Assembly: GCA_963724665.1 (NCBI GenBank)
Contig: CAVRVH010000012.1
Location: 1,217,539 to 1,281,538, forward strand
Length of the DNA stretch: 64,000 nucleotides
Source of the DNA: DASUPK01 sp963724665
Lineage (GTDB): Bacteria > Actinomycetota > Thermoleophilia > Solirubrobacterales > 70-9
Reading direction: 5' to 3'
The notes under the pieces are model-generated. The model had not been told where the DNA came from. It saw nothing but the letters and a program-made list of their open reading frames with translations, and made no database searches. Both the position numbers and the translations under genes were made by a program. Positions 43,210 to 52,594 of this stretch are shown here, one piece after another; positions within the stretch are counted from its first letter, which is position 1, and each line of letters begins with the position of its first letter.

Positions 43210-44935
43210 ATGCTGGCGTCTGCTCGTGGCGACGTTGCTCTGCGCGGCGGTCGCCCTCGCTCCTGGTGCCACCGAGGCGAAGAAGAAGCGACACCCTCCC
43301 AAGCAGAAGCGCCCGAACATCGTCCTGATCATGGACGACGACCAGTCGGTGAACCTGCAGCAATTCCTCACCAAGACGAACGCCGACATCGGGGCCAAGG
43401 GCGTCACCTTCGACAACTCCTTCGTCAACTACTCGCTCTGCTGCCCGTCCCGGTCCACGATGCTGACGGGCCAGTACGCGCACAATCACGGGGTCAGGGG
43501 AAATCAGCTGCCCTCGGGTGGGTACAGCAAGCTCGCACCGACCATCGGCAACACGATGCCGGTCTGGCTCCAGCGCGCCGGGTACTACACCGCACACATC
43601 GGCAAGTTCCTGAACGGCTACGGCGCCACGGTTCCGGACACGACGGTCCCGCCCGGCTGGAACGAGTGGTACGGCTCGATCGACAATCCCGATCAGTTCA
43701 CGGGCGGCACCTATACGGCCTACGGCTACACCCTCAACGAGAACGGGCAGATCGTTCACTACGGCACGACGCCCGACGTCGTGGATCCCGCCACCTATCA
43801 GACCGACGTCTATTCCCAGAAGGCCGCCGACTTCATCAGGCGCCGGGCTCCGAGCAACAAGCCCTTCTACCTCTCGGTCGCCCCGCGGGACCCGCACTCG
43901 GAGGCGGCCGCTTGCAACTGCGCCGGTGATAACCCGCGCGCGGCGCCGCGCTACCAGGGACATTTCGCCGGCCTGACCGCGCCGAGAAATCCGGACTTCA
44001 ACGAGGCCGACGTCTCGGACAAGCCGTCGAACATCAAGAGCCTGCCGTCGCTCACGCCGACCGCCATCAACAACGTCGACGATCGCTACCGCGCCCGGGC
44101 CGAAGCGGTGCTCGGTGTTGACGACCTGGTCCAGAACGTGGTCAGCACGATCCAGCAGCAGGGCGAGCTCAAGAACACAGTGCTCATGTTCACCTCTGAC
44201 AACGGCTTCTTCCACGGGGAGCACCGAGTGCCCCAGGGCAAGGTCCGCCTCTACGAGCCGTCGATCCGGGTGCCGCTGCAAATCCGCGCGCCGGGGATGC
44301 CGAAGGGCGTTCACCGCAGCCAGCCGGTTGGCAACGTGGACCTGACCGAGACGATCCTGGACTTCGCGCACGCCAAGCCGGGGCGGAAGGAGGACGGGAT
44401 GTCGCTCGTCCCGATCATGGAGAAGAAGCGCTACTGGCCTGGCCGCGCCATGGACCTGGAGACGTTCTTCACTCCGGACGCGCTCGAGGATCCCGAGGAT
44501 CCGCCTCTCAACTACCAGGGCGTGCGCACCGATCGCTACCTGTACGCGAACTACGGCAGCGGCGAGCAGGAGCTCTACGACCTGCGGAACGATCCGTTCG
44601 AGCTACAGAACGCGGCGTCCAATCCCGCCTATGCGCAGGTCAAGAGCTCCCTGCAGGTGCTGCTCAGCGGGCTGGCGAACTGCGCCGGCAGGAGCTGCCG
44701 CGTGCAGCCCGCTCTGAAGCTCAAGCCCCGCAACTGCTCGGAGGCCCTGGTGACCGGCAAGGGGCAGCCCCAGGAGGCCACGTTCTACCTGCGCGGCAAG
44801 AAGATCGGAAGCGATGCGAGGCCCCCGATCCGGATCGGTCTGCACAACGCCTCCTCCGGCGAGAAGCTGGAGGCGGTGGCGAGCTCGCTCGACGGGCGGA
44901 AGGTCAGCCTGACTCGGAAGCTCCGGGGCTGCTGA
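43210..44935 (+). CDS. Exported sulfatase (formylglycine-dependent), probable +1 frameshift in the signal peptide
   Basis: A family S1 sulfatase of about 574 residues. The calcium site starts RPNIVLIMDDDQS and the formylglycine motif is SLCCPSRSTMLTGQYAHNHGV, where Cys is oxidised by a maturase. FTSDNGFFHGEHRVPQGKVRLYEPSIRVPL is also typical. The main frame begins only at GTG 43226, inside the hydrophobic stretch. An ATG at 43210 with one extra G (43215-43216) would give MLRLLVATLLCAAVALAPGATEA, a perfect signal peptide. The mature protein starts with a basic stretch (AKKKRHPPKQKRPN). The substrate, a sulfate ester of a glycan or small molecule, is unknown. Confidence 0.88.
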
Positions 44936-44938
44936 GGA

Positions 44939-45463
44939 TCAGCTCCGGCGCTCGCCCTGCCACGGGTGCAGACGAGGCAGCCAGCCGGGCACGGCTCGCC
45001 GATAGACGTCGTAGGCCGCGCCGAACTGCCTCTCGAGAGTCGGCTCCTCGTAGGTGATGACGAAGGTCGCCACGATCGCGAAGAACAGGGCGGCGTAGGC
45101 GAGCAGCCCCCACTGGCCGAGCAGCAGCGCCTGGCCGCAGATCGTTGCCCCGACCGCCAGGTACATCGGGTTGCGGACGTAGCGGTAGACGCCGCCGACT
45201 ACGAGCCGCTCCGTCGGGGCGACGGGTGCGGGCGTGCCGACGCCTTCGATGACGAAGCGAGCGAACGCGTGAATCAGGAAGGCCGCCCCTCCGGTCACCA
45301 GTGCGCCGCCGGCGATCCGGATGGCTAGCGGCGCTGCGTCCATCCGCCAGCCGATCAGCAGCCACGGGATGAGCCCGGCGACGATGCCGGGCACCAGGAC
45401 CAGGAAGGCGGCGGTCCCGGCTGCGGCGATCGCTCTACGCGACCGCTGCCGGCTCCCGCGCAA
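44939..45463 (-). CDS. Isoprenylcysteine carboxyl methyltransferase-like membrane protein
   Basis: A 174-residue integral membrane methyltransferase of the ICMT/PEMT-like family. The family motif GVYRYVRNPMYLAVGATICG is present, followed by EEPTLERQFGAAYDVYRRAVPGWLP, the SAM-site ending. Four to five helices. The natural substrate of such bacterial proteins is unclear (lipids, thiols or isoprenoids). It is last in a four-gene operon with two SnoaL-like proteins and an alpha/beta hydrolase; the 29-base overlap with the hydrolase gene supports coupling. Confidence 0.88.
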   Translation of the reverse strand: MRGSRQRSRRAIAAAGTAAFLVLVPGIVAGLIPWLLIGWRMDAAPLAIRIAGGALVTGGAAFLIHAFARFVIEGVGTPAPVAPTERLVVGGVYRYVRNPMYLAVGATICGQALLLGQWGLLAYAALFFAIVATFVITYEEPTLERQFGAAYDVYRRAVPGWLPRLHPWQGERRS

Positions 45464-46274
45464 AGCGAGCGATCAGCTCCGCGAGGCGCTCGGGCTGATC
45501 CTCCGAGACGAAGGTGTAGGAATCCTCGATCTTCTCGAGGGTCGCTCCTTGGATGGTGTGCGCGAGCCGCTCGGCGAAGGAGAGCTTGAAGAAGCGGTCC
45601 TCCGCCGCCCAGGCGAGCATCGCCGGCTTGTCCCAGGTTCGGAGCTTGTCCGCGGCCTCAAGGGTGTAGACGGGGTCGATTCCCTTCAGCACCTTGATCG
45701 TGTCCCGGCGCACGCCCCCGTCGGTGAGGTACGGCCGCACCCACTCCGCGAGCGGAGCTCCGCGCCGGTCTCGCTTGATCACCGGTCCATAGGCCACCTG
45801 CCGGCGCACACGCGCGGACCGCGTCCCCTGCATCATCGCCGTGAGCAGCCCCGGCACACGCGCCGCCCACTGCAACGGGCGGAATGCCGGAGGCAGGAAG
45901 TTCTCGAAGGCATCGCAGTTGGTCAACACCAGCCGCCCGATCCGCTCGGGGTGATTGGCAGCCGTGATCTGAGAGAGCGCGCCACCCGTGTCGTTGGCGA
46001 CGAGCGTCACGTCCTCGAGCTCGAGGGCGGCCATGAAGCCGTCGATGATCCGCGCGAGACCCGGGGGAGAGAGGTCCGCGTCGGGGTTCATCGGGACCTC
46101 GTGCGAGCCCAGCGGCAGGTTGGGGACGATGCAGCGAAAGCGGTCCTCCAGCAGCGGGGTCACCTTGCGCCAGAGGCGCCCATCGACCAGCAGTCCGTGG
46201 ACGAAGACGATCGGCGGGCCCTCGCCCGACTCGCGGTAGCGGATCGTCCCCTGCGTCAGCTTGACCTCATTCAC
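45435..46274 (-). CDS. Alpha/beta hydrolase with Asp nucleophile
   Basis: A 279-residue alpha/beta hydrolase: oxyanion region VFVHGLLVDGRLWRKV, nucleophile elbow LVANDTGGALSQ, and a C-terminal acid/His region LAWAAEDRFFKLSFAERLA. The elbow residue is Asp instead of Ser, as in haloalkane dehalogenases and epoxide hydrolases, so an ester-forming covalent intermediate with water attack is expected rather than lipase chemistry. GTG start overlapping the SnoaL stop (GTGA). Part of the operon behind the twin TACAG palindromes, suggesting uptake or detoxification of a small hydrophobic compound. Confidence 0.88.
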   Translation of the reverse strand: MNEVKLTQGTIRYRESGEGPPIVFVHGLLVDGRLWRKVTPLLEDRFRCIVPNLPLGSHEVPMNPDADLSPPGLARIIDGFMAALELEDVTLVANDTGGALSQITAANHPERIGRLVLTNCDAFENFLPPAFRPLQWAARVPGLLTAMMQGTRSARVRRQVAYGPVIKRDRRGAPLAEWVRPYLTDGGVRRDTIKVLKGIDPVYTLEAADKLRTWDKPAMLAWAAEDRFFKLSFAERLAHTIQGATLEKIEDSYTFVSEDQPERLAELIARFAREPAAVA

Positions 46275-46753
46275 GTGGGCCTCCTCAGGTTGCGAAGTTG
46301 GCTGCGTACGAAGACGGGCCAGGCGCGCGGGCTGCGCAGCACGGCCTTGACCAGCGGCGTCGCGTCCAGGTAGGCGACGCGCTCAAATGCCTTCCCGTCG
46401 CGCAGCCTGATCCGGTCGCAGGTGTGCATGGTGAACCTACGCCGGCCGATGGTTCCCTCCAGGCGCAGCTCGATGTAGACCCGGTCGCCACTCGCGGACC
46501 AGTTCTCGACGATCCCGTGGAGGTCCGGGACGAGCTCGAAGAGGGGCCTCGCGAACTCCTCGCGGAACGCCCGCTTGCCGACCACCGGGCGGATCGAGGG
46601 CTGGATCATCCGCACCTCGGGATGGAACCAGGGGTCGATGTGATCACTGAAGGTGTCCGCGTTACCCGGGTTGGCCCAGGCCTCGGCGAACATCTCGACC
46701 CAGGCCTGTGCCTCGGCGTTGGTGGCGGTTCCGTTTTCGGTTGCCGTGGTCAT
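46271..46753 (-). CDS. SnoaL-like (NTF2-fold) protein, second in operon
   Basis: A 160-residue NTF2-fold protein: EMFAEAWANPGNADTFSDHI at the start, then PWFHPEVRMIQPSI and VENWSASGDRVYIELRLEGTIG. It belongs to the SnoaL/ester-cyclase-like group. Its ATG overlaps the stop of the upstream SnoaL-like gene and its stop overlaps the hydrolase start, so all are translated as one unit. The reaction is unknown. The two SnoaL-like proteins of this operon differ enough to be distinct subunits or activities. Confidence 0.87.
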   Translation of the reverse strand: MTTATENGTATNAEAQAWVEMFAEAWANPGNADTFSDHIDPWFHPEVRMIQPSIRPVVGKRAFREEFARPLFELVPDLHGIVENWSASGDRVYIELRLEGTIGRRRFTMHTCDRIRLRDGKAFERVAYLDATPLVKAVLRSPRAWPVFVRSQLRNLRRPT

Positions 46754-47190
46754 TGATCGCCTCCCAGCTGCCGCTGCATCTCCAGCGTGTCGAGGTAGGT
46801 GTGCTTGCTGGCGACCAGTCCGTCGCGCACCTCGATCACGTCGACGCACGGCACCTCGACGCGGGCGCCGCGCGTGCCGAAGGACTCTCCCTCGACCTCG
46901 ATCGCCTGCTCAACGGTGCCGGTCATCGTGGACTCCAATACCCAGTGGTCCTCGCCGACATGCAGGGAGCGCTCGGCGAAGTTGATGTCGGGGATCATCG
47001 CGATGTAGCCCGCGAAGGCATCGCGGACGGCCCCCTTGCCGTCGGCCGGGGGAGAGCCGGCGGCGTGCGCGACGAAGACGCAGTCCTCGGCATGCAGGTC
47101 CATGATCGCGTCGAGGTCCTGGCGGTTCCAGGCCTCGCCGTAGCGCTGGGCGAGCATCACTATCGCGGTCGTGTCTGTCGCAGTCGTCAT
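46750..47190 (-). CDS. SnoaL-like/ketosteroid-isomerase-like protein, first in operon
   Basis: A 146-residue NTF2-fold protein: LAQRYGEAWNRQDLDAIMDLHAEDCVFVAHAAGSPPADGKGAVRDAF and EGESFGTRGARVEVPCVDVIEVRDGLVASKHTYLDTL. This pattern is close to SnoaL-type cyclases and steroid isomerase-like proteins. It is the promoter-proximal gene; two palindromes lie 27-63 bases upstream of its ATG. Both it and the next gene begin MTTAT, which may mark a duplication of the start region. Confidence 0.88.
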   Translation of the reverse strand: MTTATDTTAIVMLAQRYGEAWNRQDLDAIMDLHAEDCVFVAHAAGSPPADGKGAVRDAFAGYIAMIPDINFAERSLHVGEDHWVLESTMTGTVEQAIEVEGESFGTRGARVEVPCVDVIEVRDGLVASKHTYLDTLEMQRQLGGDQ

Positions 47191-47216
47191 CAGCAGGCCC
47201 TCCAGGATCGTTTTCG

Positions 47217-47253
47217 CATACAGGCTGTATGTATATCTGACCTACAGTCTGTA
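47217..47253. promoter_or_regulatory. Twin palindromic operators upstream of the SnoaL/hydrolase operon
   Basis: Site A, CATACAG-G-CTGTATG (47217-47231), is a perfect 7-bp inverted repeat. Site B, TACAG-T-CTGTA (47243-47253), shares the core. Centres are 24 bp apart, a little over two helical turns, in an AT-rich gap. The arrangement is typical of a TetR-type operator pair overlapping the promoter. No regulator gene is adjacent; the nearest TetR gene is at 52 kb. Confidence 0.75.
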
Positions 47254-47277
47254 TGTCAACGTGAGTGGCCGCACACA

Positions 47278-47304
47278 CCGCGGTCCGCACCTTGCGGTCC
47301 GCGG
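47278..47304 (+). other. Strong hairpin upstream of rpmE
   Basis: CCGCGGTCCGCA and TGCGGTCCGCGG pair at 11 of 12 positions around a 3-base loop, ending 33 bases before the rpmE ATG. No T-run follows, so an intrinsic terminator is unlikely. It may be a leader hairpin for autoregulation by L31 or a mRNA-stabilising structure. Confidence 0.55.
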
Positions 47305-47337
47305 CGGTGTTCTCTTGCGTGGCTAAACTTGAACGAG

Positions 47338-47544
47338 ATGAAGACTGAAATCCATCCCGAATACGTCCTCTCGCACGTCCATTGCTCGTGCGGGAACGAC
47401 TTCTATACGCGCTCCACGAAGCCCGAGCTTCACGTCGAGCTCTGCTCGCAGTGCCACCCCTTCTACACGGGCAAGCAGAAGCTGGTTGACACGGGCGGCC
47501 GGGTCGAGCGGTTCCGTCGCCGGGCCGCCAAGCGCGCCCGTTGA
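47338..47544 (+). CDS. rpmE: 50S ribosomal protein L31
   Basis: A 68-residue zinc-binding L31: MKTEIHPEYVLSHVHCSCGN, then ELCSQCHPFYTGKQKLVDTGGRVERF. All four zinc cysteines are present, so this is the zinc-containing form rather than the zinc-free paralogue made on starvation. Length is normal. Its stop overlaps the TTG of the DUF1385 gene (TTGA), as in many actinobacteria where rpmE precedes DUF1385 and prfA. Confidence 0.96.
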   Translation: MKTEIHPEYVLSHVHCSCGNDFYTRSTKPELHVELCSQCHPFYTGKQKLVDTGGRVERFRRRAAKRAR

Positions 47545-48542
47545 GCACCGAGCCCGCCTCATCACAGAACGGATCGCGGCCCCGAGCCGCTCAATCCGAG
47601 GTGATGCCGGACGGGAAGCCGGTCGCCGTCGGCGACGCGCCGATCGGCGGCCAGGCGGTGCTCGAGGGAGTGATGATGCGGGGCGTCTCGACCTGGTCGG
47701 TCGCCTGCCGCACGCCAGAAGGCGAGATCAAGGTCACCTCCGAGCCGATCGTCTCCTGGGCGAAGCGCAGCCGGATACTGCGCCTGCCGATCATCCGCGG
47801 TGTCGTGGCGCTTGGCGAGTCGCTCAAGATCGGCTTCAAGGCGCTGGCGATCTCCGCCAACGCGCAGCTCGCCGACGGTGAGGAAGAGGAGGAGATCGGC
47901 GGCTTCACCTGGGGCCTGACGATCTTCTTCTCGCTGCTGCTCGCGGTTGGGCTCTTCTTCGTCATCCCGGTCGGCGCCACCAGCCTGATCAAGGATTGGC
48001 TGGGCTCAGCCCTTCTCTTCTGGCTCGTCGAGGGCGTGCTGCGAACGGCGATCTTCATCGGCTATCTGGCCCTGATCAGCAAGATGCCCGACCTGCGGCG
48101 GGTCTTCCAGTACCACGGCGCGGAGCACAAGACGATCTCCTGCTTCGAGGCCGGGGACGAGTTGACCCCGGAGAGAGCCGCAAAGTACTCGCGGCTGCAT
48201 CCACGCTGCGGCACCAGCTTCCTGCTGATCGTGATGGTGCTGGCGATCTTCGTCTTCGCGCCGATCGGACTGCCCGCCTGGTATTGGCTGGTCGTCTCGC
48301 GCATCCTCGGCATCCCACTGATCGCCGGGCTCTCCTACGAGGTGATCAAGTGGGCCGGCAAGCACCGCAACAAGCGCTGGGTCCGCGCCGTGATGTGGCC
48401 GGGCCTGATGCTCCAGAACCTCACCACCCGCGAGCCGGATCACGACCAGCTCGAGGTGGCGATTCGCTCGTTGCAGGGAGTGCTCGCCGTTGAGGATCCC
48501 TACGAGGCGAAGGGCACGCAGCCGATCGAGATCGTCGCCTAG
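47541..48542 (+). CDS. DUF1385 membrane protein
   Basis: A 333-residue member of the DUF1385 (YqhQ-like) family. Marks are GGQAVLEGVMMRGVSTWSVACR, the membrane helices FFSLLLAVGLFFVIPVG, and the conserved FQYHGAEHKTISCFEAGDELT with HPRCGTSFLLIV. The HGAEHK motif and CFEAG cysteine suggest a metal- or cofactor-binding site. The function is not established; it is conserved between rpmE and prfA. TTG start coupled to rpmE. Confidence 0.92.
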   Translation: MSTEPASSQNGSRPRAAQSEVMPDGKPVAVGDAPIGGQAVLEGVMMRGVSTWSVACRTPEGEIKVTSEPIVSWAKRSRILRLPIIRGVVALGESLKIGFKALAISANAQLADGEEEEEIGGFTWGLTIFFSLLLAVGLFFVIPVGATSLIKDWLGSALLFWLVEGVLRTAIFIGYLALISKMPDLRRVFQYHGAEHKTISCFEAGDELTPERAAKYSRLHPRCGTSFLLIVMVLAIFVFAPIGLPAWYWLVVSRILGIPLIAGLSYEVIKWAGKHRNKRWVRAVMWPGLMLQNLTTREPDHDQLEVAIRSLQGVLAVEDPYEAKGTQPIEIVA

Positions 48543-48570
48543 CTTCGGCCGCTCGCGTCACACTTAGGCC

Positions 48571-49640
<1,070 letters not shown>

Positions 49641-49644
<4 letters not shown>

Positions 49645-50483
49645 CCGCCCAGACCTCGGCAGCCCGAGATGCACTGGAGGGGGCGGTCGGTGCCCTGACC
49701 GCGGCCGGTTGCGAGTCGGCGCGTCTTGACGCCGAGGTGCTTCTCGCAGGGGCAACCGGATGGGACCGCGCCCAAATCGCCGCCGAGCCCGAGATGAGGC
49801 TGCCGGTCGGAGCCTCGAGGGAGTTCGCCGAGATGGTCCGGCGGCGCGTCCGGCGCGAGCCCGTCGCCTACATCCTGGGCCGAAAGGGCTTCCGGCGGAT
49901 CGAGCTTCAGGTGAATGGGCGGGTGCTGATTCCGCGGCCCGAGACCGAGCTGCTGGTCGAGGTGGCGCTGGAGACCGGGGCGAGCTCCGTAATCGACGTG
50001 GGGACCGGCAGCGGCGCCATCGCGCTGGCGGTCGCCGACGAGCTGCCCGAGGCCAGGGTGTTCGCGATCGACATTTCGATGGACGCCCTTCGAGTCGCTC
50101 AGGTCAACACCGACCGGCTCGGGCTCGGCGACCGTGTGGACGTCGTCAACAAGGGGGTGGCGTCACTCTCCTCAACCAGTCCGTGCGACCTGCTCCTCGC
50201 GAATCTTCCCTATGTCTCCGAGAGCGAATGGGAGGGGCTCGCCCCGGAGATCCGCGAGTACGAGCCCCGCGAGGCGCTCGTCGCCGGGGAGACCGGGCTG
50301 GAGGCGATCGAGGGCCTGCTGGATTCGGTGGCGGGACTCGAGTGGCGGCCGGGCACGGTCGCTCTCGAGATCGGCCACAAGCAGGCAGCTGCGGTCTCGG
50401 AGTTGGTCCGAGGCGCGGGCTACACGGAGGTGGAGACCAGACAGGACTTGGCCGGGCTCGACCGGGTGATCGTCGGGCGATGA
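49641..50483 (+). CDS. prmC: Release-factor glutamine methyltransferase PrmC, possible CTG start
   Basis: A 280-residue enzyme that methylates the GGQ glutamine of release factors. Motif I is SVIDVGTGSGAIALAVADELP; the catalytic motif reads LLANLPYVSE, i.e. NLPY where E. coli has NPPY. The frame is open from inside the prfA stop and encodes the expected N-terminal helical domain (ARDALEGAVGALTAAGCESARLDAEVLL), but the only start there is CTG at 49641 (CTGA overlap). The first ATG/GTG/TTG is GTG 49737, which would delete most of that domain. So a CTG start, or one sequencing error at the junction, is likely. ATGA overlap with ywlC follows. Confidence 0.9.
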
Positions 50484-51110
50484 CCGAGACCGTCTCGGTC
50501 GAGGCGGACGGGCCGGATGCCGCCCGCGCCGCCCTCGAGCGCTGCGTGGGTGAGGGAGGCGTGGCGATCTTCCCGGCGGACACGCTCTACGGCCTCGCCT
50601 GCGATCCGCTCAACGCCGAGGCGGTCGAGCGGATCCACGCGATCAAGGGTCGCGACGAGGGAAAGCCATCGGCGGTCATGTACTTCTCGCCGCTCGCGAT
50701 GCGCGAGCTGATCGCCGGCCTCGGATCGAGGACCCGCGATGCCTTGGCCGCGCTGCTCCCTGGGCCCGTGACGCTGGTCGTGGCGAACACCGGAGCACCG
50801 CTATCCGCTGGCCTGCCGGGAGGACCTCGATCGGCTCGGCGTCCGGCTGATCGAGGGACCACTGGCCGGAGCGATGACGCCCATCCTCCAGACCAGCGCA
50901 AACCGCAGCGGCGCCGCCGCGCCAAGCCGGTTCGAGAACGTCGCCCCGGCGATCCTCGGCGAGGCCGACCTGGCCATCGACGCCGGGGAGCTCATCGGGG
51001 AGCCCTCCACCGTCGTCGACGTCACCGACATCGACGCCGGAGGCAGCTGGCGGATCCTGCGCGAGGGGGCGCTGGCCGCCTCCGAGGTCGACCGCCGCCT
51101 CGCCGCCTAA
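50480..51110 (+). CDS. ywlC: L-threonylcarbamoyladenylate synthase (Sua5/YwlC), one +1 frameshift
   Basis: About 209 residues after removal of one base near 50789. The enzyme makes threonylcarbamoyl-AMP for the t6A37 modification of tRNAs. Marks: GGVAIFPADTLYGLACDPLNAEAVERIHAIKGRDEGKPSAVMYFS, then LPGPVTLVVAN; the next frame continues PEHRYPLACREDLDRLGVRLIEGPLAGAM and LQTSANRSGAAAPSRFENV, exactly the expected sequence. The gene is essential or nearly so in most bacteria, so a real loss is unlikely. ATG overlaps the prmC stop. Convergent with a SnoaL-like gene (4-base overlap). Confidence 0.93.
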
Positions 51111-51514
51111 GAAGCGGCCTCCTCGGCGGCGAGCTGGGCCTCGTCATGGCTCAAGTAGGCCCAGCCACGCTGGAACCGTTCGCCGCCCGGCTCGAACACC
51201 CAGCCAACCTCGCTGCTGACCTCGGCGCCGCTTCCCCGGCCCTTCGCCGTCATCTGCCCGAGGACGAGCAGGCGATCGCCGACCTCGCGGAAGGTCTCGA
51301 GCTCAACGTTGGCCTCCGAGAACATCTCGTCGACGTCCTCGAACCAAGCGCGGAGGCCGTTGTGCCCGTGGTATCCGAGGTCCCCTTCGACGCGCGCGGT
51401 CAGGAACGGATGCCACTCGCAATCCGGGTTCCAGGCCTCCGCGAATGCGTCCGGATCCCGGTCGTTGTACGCGTCGCGCAGTGCCTCGACCAGTTCCTGG
51501 TGGGACGCCCCCAC
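51107..51514 (-). CDS. SnoaL-like (NTF2-fold) protein, last in R2-oxidase operon
   Basis: A 135-residue NTF2-fold protein: LVEALRDAYNDRDPDAFAEAWNPDCEWHPFL and GHNGLRAWFEDVDEMFSEANVELETFREVGDRLLVLGQMTAKG. GTG start two bases after the upstream SnoaL stop. It is the fourth gene of the R2-like oxidase/TetR/SnoaL/SnoaL operon. The function is unknown. No frameshift, although neighbours on both sides are shifted. Confidence 0.87.
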   Translation of the reverse strand: MGASHQELVEALRDAYNDRDPDAFAEAWNPDCEWHPFLTARVEGDLGYHGHNGLRAWFEDVDEMFSEANVELETFREVGDRLLVLGQMTAKGRGSGAEVSSEVGWVFEPGGERFQRGWAYLSHDEAQLAAEEAAS

Positions 51515-51516
51515 GA

Positions 51517-51921
51517 TCAGCTCGGACCTTCCCGGGCCGCCCGCAGAGCGTCGTCCAGCGACTCGAACAGCTCAACTCGGATCGCCTTGCCATCCCGCAT
51601 CGACCAGACCATCACGGCGTCCTGCCCGAAGTCGAGACCCGTCGTCTTACCGCGGGCCCGGAGCGTGAACTCGACGACCACCTTGTCCCCGGCCTGCTGG
51701 AAGTCGTGGGCGTCCCAGCGGATCCCGTCCATGACCTCGTCGAACGAATCGAACCAGCGGCGGATGCCGTCGTGGCCGCGATACGTATCGGGCTCAGAGG
51801 CGAGGTTCGGCGGCGTGGTCGCCTCGAACTCGGGGTGGATGAAGGGGAGGATCCCCTCGACCCCTCTTTCGTTGAACGCCTCGAACCCTCGCTCGATGAA
51901 ATCGACGTTCTCGCCTGACAC
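51517..51921 (-). CDS. SnoaL-like (NTF2-fold) protein, third in R2-oxidase operon
   Basis: A 134-residue NTF2-fold protein: VDFIERGFEAFNERGVEGILPFIHPEFEATTPPNLASEPDTYRGHDGIRRWFDSFDEVMDGIR, and FTLRARGKTTGLDFGQDAVMVWSMRDGKAIRVELF. GTG start 23 bases downstream of the TetR stop. About one third identical by eye to the adjacent SnoaL-like protein, suggesting tandem duplication. No reaction can be assigned. Confidence 0.85.
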   Translation of the reverse strand: MSGENVDFIERGFEAFNERGVEGILPFIHPEFEATTPPNLASEPDTYRGHDGIRRWFDSFDEVMDGIRWDAHDFQQAGDKVVVEFTLRARGKTTGLDFGQDAVMVWSMRDGKAIRVELFESLDDALRAAREGPS

Positions 51922-51944
51922 TGCTCCAGCGTAGAACTCGCGGC

Positions 51945-52594
51945 TCAGGTGCGGGTGTGAGATGTGGCCGCGAGGGCGCTCCGGATGAACAGCTCCCGGG
52001 CGCGCTTCCACTCGGCGCTTGGGCCGCGCTGGATCCGCTCGAGCACGAGGCCCTGCTGGCAGGCGTTGATCATCAGCGCCAGCGCCCGGACCTGGCCGGG
52101 TGGGGGGCCGTCCTCGGCCTGCTCGAGAAGCTCGATCAGCACCTTCTCCCAACCCTCGTTGACCTCGGTGATCGTCCGGCGTACCTCGGGGTCCACGACG
52201 GACACGGCCGCAAGGTCGAAGTACAGGCGAGCGAGCCGCTCGTCCTCGGTCGAGCAGCCGATCGACCCCCTCGGCCGCGCCGCGGATGATCTCCTCGACG
52301 GTCCCCGCTCCCGCCACGGCGTCCAGCGCCTCCGCGGTGATCATCTCCGCCACCGCGCGTCCGCACGCCTCCACGAGACCCTGCTTCGAGCCGTAGTGGT
52401 AGACGACGAGCGGTTTGGACTCGCCGGCCCTCGCCGCCACCTTGGCGATCGTCAGGCCCGGCATAGCCGTCGGCCTTGAGCACCTCGATGGCGGCATCCA
52501 GGATCCGCTCGCGGGCGCCCGTGGAGGGACGCCCGCGCTTTGCGGCGGCGCTCGTAGATGCGGCGGCGGTGTTTGTGGCCGCCGTTGACGTCAT
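51945..52594 (-). CDS. TetR-family regulator, two +1 frameshifts
   Basis: About 215 residues after removal of two bases (near 52249 and 52457). The helix-turn-helix is split: ARERILDAAIEVLKADGYAG ends in one frame and LTIAKVAARAGESKPLVVYHYGSKQGL follows in the next. The ligand domain resumes after a second shift at RLLD (next DEDERLARLYFDLAAVSVVDPEVRRTITEV). A low-complexity Ala/Thr/Ser N-terminus spans a 32-base repeat also found at 63.4 kb. The ATG overlaps the stop of the R2-like oxidase gene (ATGA). It probably represses its own operon; a palindrome lies at the operon promoter. Confidence 0.88.
52557..52588. repeat. 32-bp hairpin-forming dispersed repeat, copy 1
   Basis: Matches 63400-63431 at 27 of 32 positions: the flanks GATGCGGCGGCGG and GTGGCCGCCGTTGA are identical and only the 5-base centre differs. 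CGGCGGC can pair with GCCGCCG, so the stem is conserved and the loop is not. Here it lies within the first codons of the TetR gene. Confidence 0.6.
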
